Positions 11,112-20,852 of a stretch of DNA of 64,000 nt are shown one piece after another. Position 1 is the first letter of the stretch. Every line of letters starts with the position of its first letter. The notes under the pieces were generated by a model, which ran no database searches, was not told the origin of the DNA, and worked only from the letters and a program-made list of their open reading frames with translations. This DNA is from an uncultured Lachnospiraceae bacterium (GTDB taxonomy: Bacteria; Bacillota; Clostridia; Lachnospirales; Lachnospiraceae). Position numbers and translations under genes: made by a program. The stretch is from NCBI GenBank assembly GCA_947626475.1, contig CANQSK010000001.1, forward strand, positions 1 through 64,000. The letters are read 5' to 3'.

Positions 11112-11639
11112 ATGAGCCTGCTTGGTAAATTTGTAGACAGCATTCGTTTAAGCGAGAATGAGGATGACGATTATTTCTTAGATGATGACTACGAAGATGA
11201 GAAGCCTGCCAGAAAGGGGATTTTCGGCGGCAAGAAAGAGGACGACTACTACGATGACGAGGCCGAGGAAGAGCCGCCCCAGCAGAAGCCGAGATTCATA
11301 GGAGGCGGCCGGTCATCCAAAGTGGTTCCCATGAACAACAAGAGAAACATGGAAGTTTCCATGATCAAGCCTACTTCCATGGATGATTCCAAGGAGATCT
11401 GCGATTACCTGCTTGCCGGCAAATCCGTGGTCCTGAACATGGAGGGCCTGCACACGGAGATCGCCCAGAGGATCATCGACTTTACTTCCGGGGCCACTTA
11501 TTCCATGAATGGAAATCTGCAGAAGATATCCAATTATATCTTTATCGCCACTCCGGAATCCGTAGAACTGTCCGGTGATTTCCAGGACCTGCTGGGGAGC
11601 GGAAGTATGGATATCTCAGGCCTGAATCTCAGGATCTGA
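11112..11639 (+). CDS. sepF: Cell division protein SepF
   Basis: C-terminal SepF domain (QRIIDFTSGATYSMNGNLQKISNYIFIATPESVELSGDF) with acidic linker. Confidence 0.95.
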   Translation: MSLLGKFVDSIRLSENEDDDYFLDDDYEDEKPARKGIFGGKKEDDYYDDEAEEEPPQQKPRFIGGGRSSKVVPMNNKRNMEVSMIKPTSMDDSKEICDYLLAGKSVVLNMEGLHTEIAQRIIDFTSGATYSMNGNLQKISNYIFIATPESVELSGDFQDLLGSGSMDISGLNLRI

Positions 11640-11669
11640 GCGGTTTTGATCAGATTAATACGATTTCAT

Positions 11670-11726
11670 GAAAGCAGATACTGCTGCGGGACGGCTGTAG
11701 CCGGCTGGGTGAAGTGTCTGCTTTTT
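11670..11726 (+). terminator. Terminator/attenuator between sepF and aroB
   Basis: AAAGCAGATACT...AGTGTCTGCTTTTT with nested CGGCTgtaGCCG. Confidence 0.7.
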
Positions 11727-11747
11727 GACTGTTAGGAGGATAAGTTT

Positions 11748-12836
11748 ATGGGCCGGCGACTGACGGTGCATCGGGAAGAGCGCCCCATCTATGACATTGT
11801 GCTGTCCGCGTCCTTTGACGGGCTGGCGGAGGAGACAGAGCGGCTGAACGTAAAGGAAAGGAAGATCTGTATCGTGACGGACTCTACCGTCGCGGACCTG
11901 TACTTAAAGCCTGTGAAGGAGATTCTCAGCGGCTGCTGCCGAAGGGTGACGGAATTTGTGTTTCCGGCGGGAGAGGAGCACAAGAATCTGGATACGGTCC
12001 GGAAGCTGTACGAGAGCCTGATCCTGGAGCATTTTGACCGCAGCGACCTGCTGGTGGCCTTAGGCGGCGGAGTGACAGGAGATCTGTGCGGCTACGGCGC
12101 CGCCACCTACCTGAGAGGCATTTCCTTTATCCAGATACCGACCACGCTGCTGTCCCAGGTGGACAGCTCCATCGGGGGAAAGACCGGCGTGGATTTTGAC
12201 TCCTACAAAAATATGGTCGGAGCCTTTCATATGCCGCGTCTGGTGTACACCAACGTGAGCACCCTTCTGACTCTGCCTGACGAACAGTTCAGCTCCGGCA
12301 TGGGAGAGATCGTCAAGCACGGCCTGATAAAGGATAAGGCGTACTATCAGTGGCTTTCGGAGAACAGCAGCTCCATCTGGGACCGGGATCCGGACGTCTG
12401 TCTTCAGATGATCCTGAGAAGCGACCAGATCAAAAAGGACGTGGTGGAGAAGGACCCCATGGAGAAGGGGGAGAGAGCCCTCTTAAACTTCGGCCACACC
12501 CTGGGGCACGCCATAGAAAAGCTGATGAATTTTCAGATGTTTCACGGTCACTGCGTAGGCCTGGGAGTTCTGGCCGCCGCCGCCATATCCAGGCAGAGAG
12601 GATATATTCTGCCGGAGGAAACGGATCAGATCGAGGCCGTTTTGGAAGCCTTTCATATGCCGGTCCGGCTTGCCTCCCTGGACGTGGAAGCCGTCTTAAA
12701 CGCCACCAAAAACGACAAGAAAATGGACGGGGACAAGATCAAATTTATCCTGCTTAAGGAGATAGGCAGCGCCTATATTGAGCGGAACGTGACGCGGGAA
12801 GAGATGAGGGACGGTCTTAAGGCCATTCTCATGTGA
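11748..12836 (+). CDS. aroB: 3-dehydroquinate synthase
   Basis: GGGVTGDLCGYGAATYLRGISFIQIPTTLLSQVDSSIGGKTGVD. Confidence 0.97.
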   Translation: MGRRLTVHREERPIYDIVLSASFDGLAEETERLNVKERKICIVTDSTVADLYLKPVKEILSGCCRRVTEFVFPAGEEHKNLDTVRKLYESLILEHFDRSDLLVALGGGVTGDLCGYGAATYLRGISFIQIPTTLLSQVDSSIGGKTGVDFDSYKNMVGAFHMPRLVYTNVSTLLTLPDEQFSSGMGEIVKHGLIKDKAYYQWLSENSSSIWDRDPDVCLQMILRSDQIKKDVVEKDPMEKGERALLNFGHTLGHAIEKLMNFQMFHGHCVGLGVLAAAAISRQRGYILPEETDQIEAVLEAFHMPVRLASLDVEAVLNATKNDKKMDGDKIKFILLKEIGSAYIERNVTREEMRDGLKAILM

Positions 12837-12866
12837 CAACTGGAATTGTAAGGAGAAGACTGAAAT

Positions 12867-13385
12867 ATGACGCAAAAAATCAGGCGTATGGCAGTATCGG
12901 CACTAATATTCGGTCTGCTGACCTATCTTGATCAGTGGAGCAAACAGCTGGCCGTGGAAAAACTGATGGGACGGGAGCCCTTCGTCATCTGGGACCGGGT
13001 GTTTGAGCTTCTGTATTCGGAAAACAGAGGCGCCGCCTTCGGTATGATGCAGGGGGGAAGACCGTTCTTTGTGGCGGTAGCCGTCATCGTATTCTGCGCT
13101 GTGATCTACGTGCTGTGGAGGCTTCCTCAGTCTTCCAGACATATCCCTATGGCCCTCTGCGGAATCGCCATCGCGGCAGGCGCCGCCGGCAATCTGATCG
13201 ACCGGCTTGCCAACGGCTATGTGGTGGATTTCTTTTATTTTAAGCTGATCGATTTTCCGATCTTTAATGTGGCCGACTGTTATGTGACAGTTTCCACCGC
13301 CGTATTGTGCCTGCTGATGATATCCGGTTTTTACCGGGACGAGGATCTGGAGTTTCTGCGGCCGGGCGGGAGGGATTCTCAGTGA
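12867..13385 (+). CDS. lspA: Signal peptidase II
   Basis: GAAGNLIDRLANGYVVDFFYF...FNVADCYV. Confidence 0.96.
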   Translation: MTQKIRRMAVSALIFGLLTYLDQWSKQLAVEKLMGREPFVIWDRVFELLYSENRGAAFGMMQGGRPFFVAVAVIVFCAVIYVLWRLPQSSRHIPMALCGIAIAAGAAGNLIDRLANGYVVDFFYFKLIDFPIFNVADCYVTVSTAVLCLLMISGFYRDEDLEFLRPGGRDSQ

Positions 13386-14299
13386 GACAGCAGTTTCAGC
13401 CGGATCCCCTCCAGGCGGGAACAAGGATCGACCAGTATCTTTCCCAGGTCTGCGGCGGACTGTCCAGATCATATCTTCAGAAGCTGTTAAAATCCGGACA
13501 GGTCCTCGTCAACGGCGCTCCGGTGAAGGCCAATTACAAGCTGGCCGGGGACGAGCAGATTGAACTGGAGATTCCCCAGGCCCAGGAGCCGGAGATAGCA
13601 GCCCGGAAAATGGATCTGGATATTCTGTATGAGGATGAGGATATTCTCATTGTAAATAAGCCTAAGGGAATGGTGGTTCACCCGGCTGCCGGTCACTTTG
13701 ACGACACGCTGGTAAACGGGCTGATGGAGCACTGCCGGGGGCAACTGTCCGGAATCAACGGCGTGATGCGGCCCGGAATCGTTCACCGGATAGACCGGGA
13801 CACAACGGGGATCCTGGTCGTATGCAAGAATGACCTGGCTCACAATTCCATTGCGGAACAGCTGAAGGTACATTCCGTCACCAGAGTGTACCAGGCGGTT
13901 GTGTGGGGCGTCATTAAGGAAGACGACGGGACGGTGGACGCACCCATTGGCAGGCATCCTGTGGACAGGAAGAAGATGAGCGTCAATTACCAGCATGGGA
14001 GAGAGGCCATTACACATTATCACGTGCTGGAACGTTTTTCCGGCTATACCTACATCGAATGCCGCCTGGAAACGGGAAGGACTCACCAGATCCGGGTTCA
14101 CATGGCGTCCATCCATCATCCGCTTCTTGGAGATACCGTGTATGGCCCGGGGCGGGATCCCTTTCATCTGGAGGGACAGGCCCTCCATGCGGGAGTTCTG
14201 GGACTGATTCATCCGAGAACGGGAAAGTATATGGAATTTGAGGCGCCGCTTCCGGATTATTTCAGACAACTTTTGGACAAACTTAAAAAAATGAAATAA
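13382..14299 (+). CDS. RluA/RluD family 23S rRNA pseudouridine synthase
   Basis: GIVHRIDRDTTGILVVCKND; GTG start overlaps the lspA stop. Confidence 0.95.
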   Translation: MRQQFQPDPLQAGTRIDQYLSQVCGGLSRSYLQKLLKSGQVLVNGAPVKANYKLAGDEQIELEIPQAQEPEIAARKMDLDILYEDEDILIVNKPKGMVVHPAAGHFDDTLVNGLMEHCRGQLSGINGVMRPGIVHRIDRDTTGILVVCKNDLAHNSIAEQLKVHSVTRVYQAVVWGVIKEDDGTVDAPIGRHPVDRKKMSVNYQHGREAITHYHVLERFSGYTYIECRLETGRTHQIRVHMASIHHPLLGDTVYGPGRDPFHLEGQALHAGVLGLIHPRTGKYMEFEAPLPDYFRQLLDKLKKMK

Positions 14300-14387
14300 T
14301 TATACTATGCTTTTTGCGCGGATTGGTGTATAATAGAATTATAATCCGATTAGATAATGTTTCTACTGTGAGAAAGGAGAAGAATTT

Positions 14388-15023
14388 ATGGGAGATCATC
14401 TTGTTTATACAATAGGCAGACAGTGTGGCAGTATGGGGCGAATTATCGGTCAAAAGCTGGCTGAGGATATAGGGGTGAAATGCTACGACAACGAGCTGCT
14501 GACAGAGGCGGCGAAGAACAGCGGCCTGTGCGAGGAACTGTTCCAGACCCATGACGAGAAGCCGACCAACAGCTTTCTGTATTCTCTTGTGATGGATACC
14601 TATTCTCTGGGATATAACACGTCGGCATACATGGATATGCCCATCAACCACAAGATCTTTCTGGCGCAGTTCGATACGATCAAGAAGCTGGCTTCCGAGG
14701 AATCCTGCGTCATCATCGGACGCTGCGCGGATTACGCTCTGGCGGACTATCCCAACACGGTCACGGTCTTTATCACCGGAAACGAGGATCAGCGGATCAA
14801 GCATCTGATGGAGGTCCACCATGTGAACGCGGACAAGGCGCGGGATATTATGATAAAGACGGACAAAAAACGCTCCAGCTATTACAATTATTATTCCAGC
14901 AAGAAATGGGGCGATGCCAAAGGATACGACCTGTGCCTGAACAGCAGCCTTACAGGTGTTGACGGCGCCGTCTACCTGATCAGAGAATTTGCGAAAGTGA
15001 AGGCGGAACACGCAAAACTGTAG
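14388..15023 (+). CDS. Cytidylate kinase-like family protein
   Basis: YTIGRQCGSMGRIIGQKLAEDIGVKCYDNELL; AARRSSYYNYY-like motif. Confidence 0.88.
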   Translation: MGDHLVYTIGRQCGSMGRIIGQKLAEDIGVKCYDNELLTEAAKNSGLCEELFQTHDEKPTNSFLYSLVMDTYSLGYNTSAYMDMPINHKIFLAQFDTIKKLASEESCVIIGRCADYALADYPNTVTVFITGNEDQRIKHLMEVHHVNADKARDIMIKTDKKRSSYYNYYSSKKWGDAKGYDLCLNSSLTGVDGAVYLIREFAKVKAEHAKL

Positions 15024-15060
15024 CGAATGGAACAGGACAGAAGGATACTGATTTTCAACC

Positions 15061-15105
15061 GACTCCCGATTGCCGCCTCCGGCGGCAGCCGGGAGTTTTT
15101 TTAAG
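15061..15105 (+). terminator. Intrinsic terminator
   Basis: ACTCCCGattGCCGCCtccGGCGGCagCCGGGAGTTTTTTT. Confidence 0.9.
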
Positions 15106-15197
15106 AAGTTGTTAAGCTTTTTTTTCTATATTTTTACAAAAAGATATGGTATATTTTAATCATTGAGTGAATTTAAGGATTGGAATGCGGAATCGGA

Positions 15198-17270
15198 ATG
15201 CATAGAAAAATAAACTGGAAACAAACAAAAAACATAAAGGCTCTTGAAATTGGGATTCTGGTAACCGCCGGAATCTTTTGCTGTTGGCTGGGAGCGGAAT
15301 GCGGCAATCCATGGCCGTGGTATCAGATGGCGCAGGTAGTTTCGGCCGATGCGCGGGAATCCGGCAGCCCGGAAGAACTGGATGATTCCTATATGAGGGC
15401 AGGAGCAAAAAAACGGGATACGCAGGATTCCGGAGACATCTCCGCCGCTGACAGAGGGCCTAAACAGACTCCCGTAAGGCTGAACATGGCATTTGTTTTT
15501 CCTGAGGGAGCGGAGGATCCGTCTCAAAGCTATGCCGGTCAGGTGTTCTATAAGCTGAATCAGAAGGATATCCAGTGGATTTCACAGATATACGGCAATT
15601 CCCAGGTATCCCCGGCGGACATGGCAGCCCGGCTCGGCAGCAAAAAAGATACCGGTAATCAAACCTCCTGGACCAACGTTAACGTGACCTTTTACAACGG
15701 CGACGGTTCTCCTATCAGCGGATACTCCAATGCCAAAGAGATTCTGTCCATGGCCAGCGTTTACGCCTATTATAGGGGAATCGAGAATCAGGAAGAGTTT
15801 GACGCCTACGCGGAGAATCTGTGGAACGCCTCCCACAGCTACAGTATTTCCATAGGCGATCTGTATTACTGCGACGGCAAGTGCCTTCTGGAGGACGACG
15901 AGGAGGAGCGGGAAGCTGACGACCTCCCGGAGGAGATTTCCCTGGAAATACTTGCAGCCGAGGCAGCCGCTGAGGCCGCTCTGCCGGAAGCAGTGTCGGA
16001 AGCGCCTGACGAGGCAGAATCAGAAGAAGAGGAGACCACGCCTCTGGGTTGGGTCCCGGAGGGACCGGGAGCCGTCACCAAACCGGCTGCCAAGAAACAG
16101 GAGGCGTCTGATTCCGGCGAATCGCTGATCGCGACGGAAAAGACCGAGGAAAGAACGGCGGAAACGACGGCCGCCGCCGAGACGCTTCCGGAGACAGCGG
16201 CGGCAGCTCCGGAAAACACAGGCGAAGAGAGCGCAGGGACAACAGCGGAAACAACCGCTGAGGCCGCTGCAGAGGCCACAGATCCCACGGAGACTACACC
16301 CTGGGGCTGGGTCTCTGGAGGACCGGGAGACACCACCATAAAGACAGCGTCACCGGCCGATGCCTCACCGGCTATGGGAGGGACTTCACCTGCGGAATCT
16401 TCTCCTATAGAGACTGCGCCGTCAGAGACCGCAGCGACGGAGGCGGCGGCGGAAAGTTTTTCTGCAGATAACGCTTCCCGGGCGGAGAGCAGCACATCGG
16501 ATTCCGGCCGGAAATCCTCTGACGGAAGCGGAAAACAGGAAGCAGTCTGTCCGGGCCACATTGATCTGAATATCAAAGCGGTGATCTCCGGTCTGGGCGG
16601 TACCAATAATTTGTATGCCATCGATTCCGCAGGCAATTCCGAGGAAGGTTTTTCAGGCAATTGGTACGGATGGGCCGGAAACAGAAGAAGCTGTGTCTAC
16701 GCATTGGACCGTCAGGACTGGTATGAAAAATACGGACTGACCATATCTACCAGCATGTATGTGCGGAACCCGCTGACGGCCTCTGAAGTACAGTATTATA
16801 TGAATCTGCTTCCCGAGGGGACCAGCGACGCCAGAAGACTGCTGATTCAGCAGGCCCTTCAGAGCATCGGAGGCATTCCCTATTACTGGGGAGGCAAACC
16901 TTACGGACCGGGGTATGAAGGCAATGGTTTCGGAACGATCGTGACGCCTGATTACCGGGGGAGAACCCTTCGCGGACTGGACTGCTCCGGATGGATCTCC
17001 TGGGTCTACTGGACGGCCCTTGGCCGGGAGCTGCCTTACCAGAGTACCGGCGGACTCTGTTCCCTTGGCCGGGGAATCAGCCGCGAGGCTTTAAGGCCCG
17101 GCGACATCATTCTCCGCACCGGAAAAAATGCCCATGTATACATGTTCCTCGCCTGGGCCGGCAACGGCTCCATGTATCTGATCCACGAAACCGGCGGAAT
17201 CACCAACAATGTGACGGTCGGAATCTATAATGTGGACTGGCCCTACAACCGGGATTTGATCGGCGACTGA
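15198..17270 (+). CDS. Large secreted NlpC/P60-type protein with Ala/Glu/Thr/Ser-rich linker
   Basis: N-terminal hydrophobic segment; C-terminal LDCSGWISWVYW...NAHVYMFLAW; low-complexity linker. Confidence 0.8.
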   Translation: MHRKINWKQTKNIKALEIGILVTAGIFCCWLGAECGNPWPWYQMAQVVSADARESGSPEELDDSYMRAGAKKRDTQDSGDISAADRGPKQTPVRLNMAFVFPEGAEDPSQSYAGQVFYKLNQKDIQWISQIYGNSQVSPADMAARLGSKKDTGNQTSWTNVNVTFYNGDGSPISGYSNAKEILSMASVYAYYRGIENQEEFDAYAENLWNASHSYSISIGDLYYCDGKCLLEDDEEEREADDLPEEISLEILAAEAAAEAALPEAVSEAPDEAESEEEETTPLGWVPEGPGAVTKPAAKKQEASDSGESLIATEKTEERTAETTAAAETLPETAAAAPENTGEESAGTTAETTAEAAAEATDPTETTPWGWVSGGPGDTTIKTASPADASPAMGGTSPAESSPIETAPSETAATEAAAESFSADNASRAESSTSDSGRKSSDGSGKQEAVCPGHIDLNIKAVISGLGGTNNLYAIDSAGNSEEGFSGNWYGWAGNRRSCVYALDRQDWYEKYGLTISTSMYVRNPLTASEVQYYMNLLPEGTSDARRLLIQQALQSIGGIPYYWGGKPYGPGYEGNGFGTIVTPDYRGRTLRGLDCSGWISWVYWTALGRELPYQSTGGLCSLGRGISREALRPGDIILRTGKNAHVYMFLAWAGNGSMYLIHETGGITNNVTVGIYNVDWPYNRDLIGD

Positions 17271-17296
17271 TTTTGTCTGGCAGCTGAACTTGGGGA

Positions 17297-17325
17297 TTGA
17301 CTTTTACGGAAACAGGAAGTAGAAT
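17297..17325 (+). promoter_or_regulatory. Sigma-A promoter upstream of ttcA-like gene
   Basis: TTGACT-17-TAGAAT. Confidence 0.75.
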
Positions 17326-17398
17326 AGGAAGCGACAGGTAACTATTCGCGAAAGAATAGTTTAACGAATAGTTAGCGGTATAAAAAGGGGCTACTATC

Positions 17399-18127
17399 AT
17401 GAAATTACAGCGCCTTCTCAGTTTGACGCGCCAGGCAATTGATGATTATGAGCTGATCGAGGACGGCGACCGGATCGCTGTAGGGATTTCCGGCGGCAAG
17501 GACAGCCTTACATTATTATATGCGCTGCATGGTCTGATGCAGTTTTATCCGAAGAAATTCCAAATCCACGCCATAACTGTGGACCTGGGATTTGAAGGAT
17601 TTGATCTGAGCGCCGTCAAAACGCTCTGTGAGCGATTTTCAGTTCCTTATACGATAATTTCTACGGATATCGGAAAAATTTTGTTCGGCGTCCGAAAAGA
17701 AACCAACCCGTGCGCCCTGTGCGCGAAGCTGCGCAAGGGAGCTCTCAACAAAGCGGCTCAGGACTGCGGCTGCAATAAAGTCGCTTACGCGCATCACAAG
17801 GACGATGTGGTGGAAACCATGTTGTTGTCATTGTTATATGAAGGCCGGTTTTATTCCTTTTCACCCAGGACGTATCTGGACCGTACCGGCCTTACGGTGA
17901 TCAGGCCCATGATCTACGTGGATGAGTCTGATATAGTCGGTTTTCGGAATAAATATCAGCTGCCTGTATGCAAAAATCCATGTCCATCGGACGGCTACAC
18001 GAAACGGGAATATGTGAAAAAATTAACAAATTCGCTTCTGCCGGACAATCACGACGCGAAAAACAATATGTTCCACGCCATTGTAAACGGCCGCATTCCC
18101 GGCTGGCCGGATGTGTCTGACTCTTAA
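17399..18127 (+). CDS. TtcA-family tRNA 2-thiolation protein (PP-loop ATPase)
   Basis: GISGGKDSLTLLYAL (SGGxDS) with Cys pairs CALCAKLRKG. Confidence 0.9.
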   Translation: MKLQRLLSLTRQAIDDYELIEDGDRIAVGISGGKDSLTLLYALHGLMQFYPKKFQIHAITVDLGFEGFDLSAVKTLCERFSVPYTIISTDIGKILFGVRKETNPCALCAKLRKGALNKAAQDCGCNKVAYAHHKDDVVETMLLSLLYEGRFYSFSPRTYLDRTGLTVIRPMIYVDESDIVGFRNKYQLPVCKNPCPSDGYTKREYVKKLTNSLLPDNHDAKNNMFHAIVNGRIPGWPDVSDS

Positions 18128-18152
18128 AGCCTTAATGCAAGGAGGAACTGTC

Positions 18153-19208
18153 ATGCCTTACCAGATGCCATATTATGAACAGAAAGACCGGGAAAACACC
18201 ATACATCTCCGGGAGCTTCTTGATACACTGCCGCTCTTCTGCCGGGATTTCTTCCGTGGAATCGAGCCTCAGACATCTTCCAGAACAAGACTTGCCTACG
18301 CCTACGATCTGAACGTGTTTTTCGATTTTCTGCGGAAGGAGAACCCTGTATTCGCAAAGATGGAGACAAAGGATATCACCCTCTCCCACCTGGAGCAAAT
18401 TACGGTCTCTGACCTGGAAGAATACATGGAGTACCTGAAATACAGGGAGAACAGCAAAAATCAGGAGGTCGTCAATAAAGAACGGGGGATCATGAGAAAA
18501 ATATCCTCTCTGAAGAGCTTCTACAACTACTTCTACCGGACAGAGCGGCTGACCGTCAATCCCGCCGCCATCGTAAAGCTCCCGAAGCTTCACGAAAAGG
18601 AAATCATCCGGCTGGACGCGGATGAAGTCGCCATGCTTCTTGACGCCGTGGAAAACGGTGATTCTCTCACGGAAAAGCAGAAAACGTTCCACAACAAGAC
18701 GCAGGTGCGGGATCTGGCCCTGCTGACGCTTCTTCTGGGAACCGGAATCCGTGTATCGGAATGCGTAGGATTGGACATCAACGACGTGGACTTCAAAAAC
18801 GACGGCATCCGTATTCACCGAAAAGGCGGAAAAGAGGTCGTGGTCTACTTTGGAGATGAGGTTGAAGAGGCGCTGCTGTCCTATATGGAAGAACGGAAGC
18901 ATCTGGTTCCCGCGGAGGGTCACGAAAACGCCTTGTTCCTCTCTCTTCAAATGAAGCGGATCTCTGTGCGGAGCGTGGAAAACCTGGTTAAAAAATATGC
19001 CAGAATCGTAACTCCCTTAAAGAAGATCACGCCCCACAAGCTGCGCAGCACCTACGGCACCTCTCTCTACCAGGAAACGGGAGATATCTATCTGGTGGCG
19101 GATGTTCTGGGACACTCGGACGTCAATACCACGAAGAAACACTATGCGGCACTGGAAGACAACCGGCGCCGCAGTGCCCGCGATAAAGTCCGTCTCCGTG
19201 AGGACTGA
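18153..19208 (+). CDS. Tyrosine recombinase (XerC/D-like)
   Basis: GTGIRVSECVGLD, HKLRSTYGTSLYQETGD, LGHSDVNTTKKHYA. Confidence 0.9.
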   Translation: MPYQMPYYEQKDRENTIHLRELLDTLPLFCRDFFRGIEPQTSSRTRLAYAYDLNVFFDFLRKENPVFAKMETKDITLSHLEQITVSDLEEYMEYLKYRENSKNQEVVNKERGIMRKISSLKSFYNYFYRTERLTVNPAAIVKLPKLHEKEIIRLDADEVAMLLDAVENGDSLTEKQKTFHNKTQVRDLALLTLLLGTGIRVSECVGLDINDVDFKNDGIRIHRKGGKEVVVYFGDEVEEALLSYMEERKHLVPAEGHENALFLSLQMKRISVRSVENLVKKYARIVTPLKKITPHKLRSTYGTSLYQETGDIYLVADVLGHSDVNTTKKHYAALEDNRRRSARDKVRLRED

Positions 19209-19313
19209 CAGACACAGGAAACTGAAAATCCATAAAAACTATAAAACTGATAAATCAAGCCCACTTCCAGGGAGGGAGCATCCGGCAGGCGCATACTCCA
19301 AAACAAAGAATTC

Positions 19314-19619
19314 TCAGCCCACTGCTCCGCTGTTATACATAACAGTAAGATGTCTTCCCGCATGTATGACATCCTCCTGAAGACGGTTCATCTCACGCAG
19401 GCGCTGAATATACTCCTGCGTATCCAGATCCAGCTGCGGGGCGTACTCTTTCGCTATGCTCCACAGAGTATCTCCCGACTGGATCTCAATACTCTTATAG
19501 AAAACAACCGGCTCACTGCCTACATGGTCATCCGCCATGGCATTCATCAGGACGCCGCCGCAGAAACCGGAACCAAGAACAGCAATCAGAGCAGCCAACA
19601 CTGCCAGCTTCTTCATCAT
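19314..19619 (-). CDS. yneA: YneA-like LysM cell-division suppressor, divergent from lexA
   Basis: Short signal/TM segment plus LysM domain (SGDTLWSIAKEYAPQLD); adjacent to lexA and SOS boxes. Confidence 0.82.
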   Translation of the reverse strand: MMKKLAVLAALIAVLGSGFCGGVLMNAMADDHVGSEPVVFYKSIEIQSGDTLWSIAKEYAPQLDLDTQEYIQRLREMNRLQEDVIHAGRHLTVMYNSGAVG

Positions 19620-19633
19620 AGACACCTCCGCTC

Positions 19634-19754
19634 CGAACACATGTTGCGAACAAATGTTCTGTATGATGCTATTATACTGAACGAACATATGTTTGTCAAG
19701 ATTTTTTTGCAAAAAATCGAACAAAAGTTTGCATTTTAATCGAACATATGTTAG
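19634..19754. promoter_or_regulatory. Cluster of five Bacillus-type SOS (LexA) boxes
   Basis: CGAACACATGTTGC 19634, CGAACAAATGTTCT 19647, CGAACATATGTTTG 19682, CGAACAAAAGTTTG 19718, CGAACATATGTTAG 19741. Confidence 0.88.
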
Positions 19755-19802
19755 AATAAATCCAGAAGCAGTTCATTTGTATCCGAAACGGAGGTATCCC
19801 CT

Positions 19803-20417
19803 ATGGCTTTTGGCAAGATAACAGCGAAACAGCAGGAAATTTTGGATTATATTAAGGAAAGTATTCTGAAACGGGGCTATCCGCCCTCTGTCCGTGAGAT
19901 CTGTGAAGCAGTTCATCTGAAGTCCACTTCTTCCGTTCATTCTCATCTGGAGACTCTTGAGAAGAACGGCTATATCCGCCGGGACCCCACCAAGCCCAGA
20001 ACCATTGAGATCACCGATGACAGCTTCGGACTTACGCGCCGGGAGCTGGTGAATGTTCCCCTCGTAGGCTCGATTGCCGCAGGACAGCCGATTCTGGCCG
20101 AGCAGAACATCGAGAATTACTTCCCGATCCCTGTGGAGATGCTTCCGAACCAGGAGGTCTTCATGCTGCGGGTCAAGGGAGACAGCATGATCAACGTAGG
20201 TATCTTCGACGGAGATCAGATCATCGTCAAAAGGCAGTCTACCGCCCGCAACGGCGAGATCGTCGCGGCTCTTGTGGATGATTCCGCTACGGTCAAACGC
20301 TTCTACCGTGAGAACGGCCATTACCGGCTTCAGCCTGAGAACGACACCATGGACCCGATCATTGTCAATGAGGCTGAGGTTCTCGGTGTAGTCATCGGAC
20401 TGTTCCGGATGATGTAA
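19803..20417 (+). CDS. lexA: LexA repressor
   Basis: N-terminal wHTH (YPPSVREICEAVHLKSTSSVHSHLETLEKNGYI) and C-terminal Ser/Lys peptidase (GDSMIN, VKRQ). Confidence 0.97.
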   Translation: MAFGKITAKQQEILDYIKESILKRGYPPSVREICEAVHLKSTSSVHSHLETLEKNGYIRRDPTKPRTIEITDDSFGLTRRELVNVPLVGSIAAGQPILAEQNIENYFPIPVEMLPNQEVFMLRVKGDSMINVGIFDGDQIIVKRQSTARNGEIVAALVDDSATVKRFYRENGHYRLQPENDTMDPIIVNEAEVLGVVIGLFRMM

Positions 20418-20420
20418 AAA

Positions 20421-20467
20421 AATACCGGCCTCCGCTTTTGCTCTTTTGCGGTGCCGGTATTATTTTC
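20421..20467 (+). terminator. Intrinsic terminator after lexA
   Basis: AATACCGGC...GCCGGTATTATTTT. Confidence 0.85.
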
Positions 20468-20486
20468 CCCATAGAAGTTTACATAA

Positions 20487-20852
20487 TTATTTTATGTCAT
20501 CTTCCGTCAGGAACTTCCCGTCTCTCCAGATCCTCTCCAGATCATAGAACAGGCGGTCCTCACGATTGAAGGCGTGAACAATGATATCGCCGTAATCCAT
20601 CAGGATCCAGTTGGCGGTGCCGTAGCCTTCGATCTGCCTGCAGCGGTATCCGGCCTGCCCCATAGCCTCCTCCACGTTGTCCACCATGGCCTGAACCTGA
20701 TTCGGATTGGAGCCGTCGGCGATGATAAAATAGTCTGCCAGCACAGATACCTTGCTGATATCAATAATCTTGATATTCTGCCCCTTCTTGTCCTCCAGGG
20801 CCTTCCTGGCAATCTTTACCATCTCCAGTGCGCTGTTCTGCTGTTCACTCAT
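20487..20852 (-). CDS. rsfS: Ribosome silencing factor RsfS
   Basis: KKGQNIKIIDISKVSVLADYFIIADGSNPNQVQAMVDNV. Confidence 0.95.
   Translation of the reverse strand: MSEQQNSALEMVKIARKALEDKKGQNIKIIDISKVSVLADYFIIADGSNPNQVQAMVDNVEEAMGQAGYRCRQIEGYGTANWILMDYGDIIVHAFNREDRLFYDLERIWRDGKFLTEDDIK

Noticed and set aside
18153-19208. Tyrosine recombinase as marker of an integrative element
   Set aside because: No att-like repeats, cargo or other mobile genes nearby; sits beside lexA/yneA in a housekeeping setting, more like a XerC/D-type enzyme
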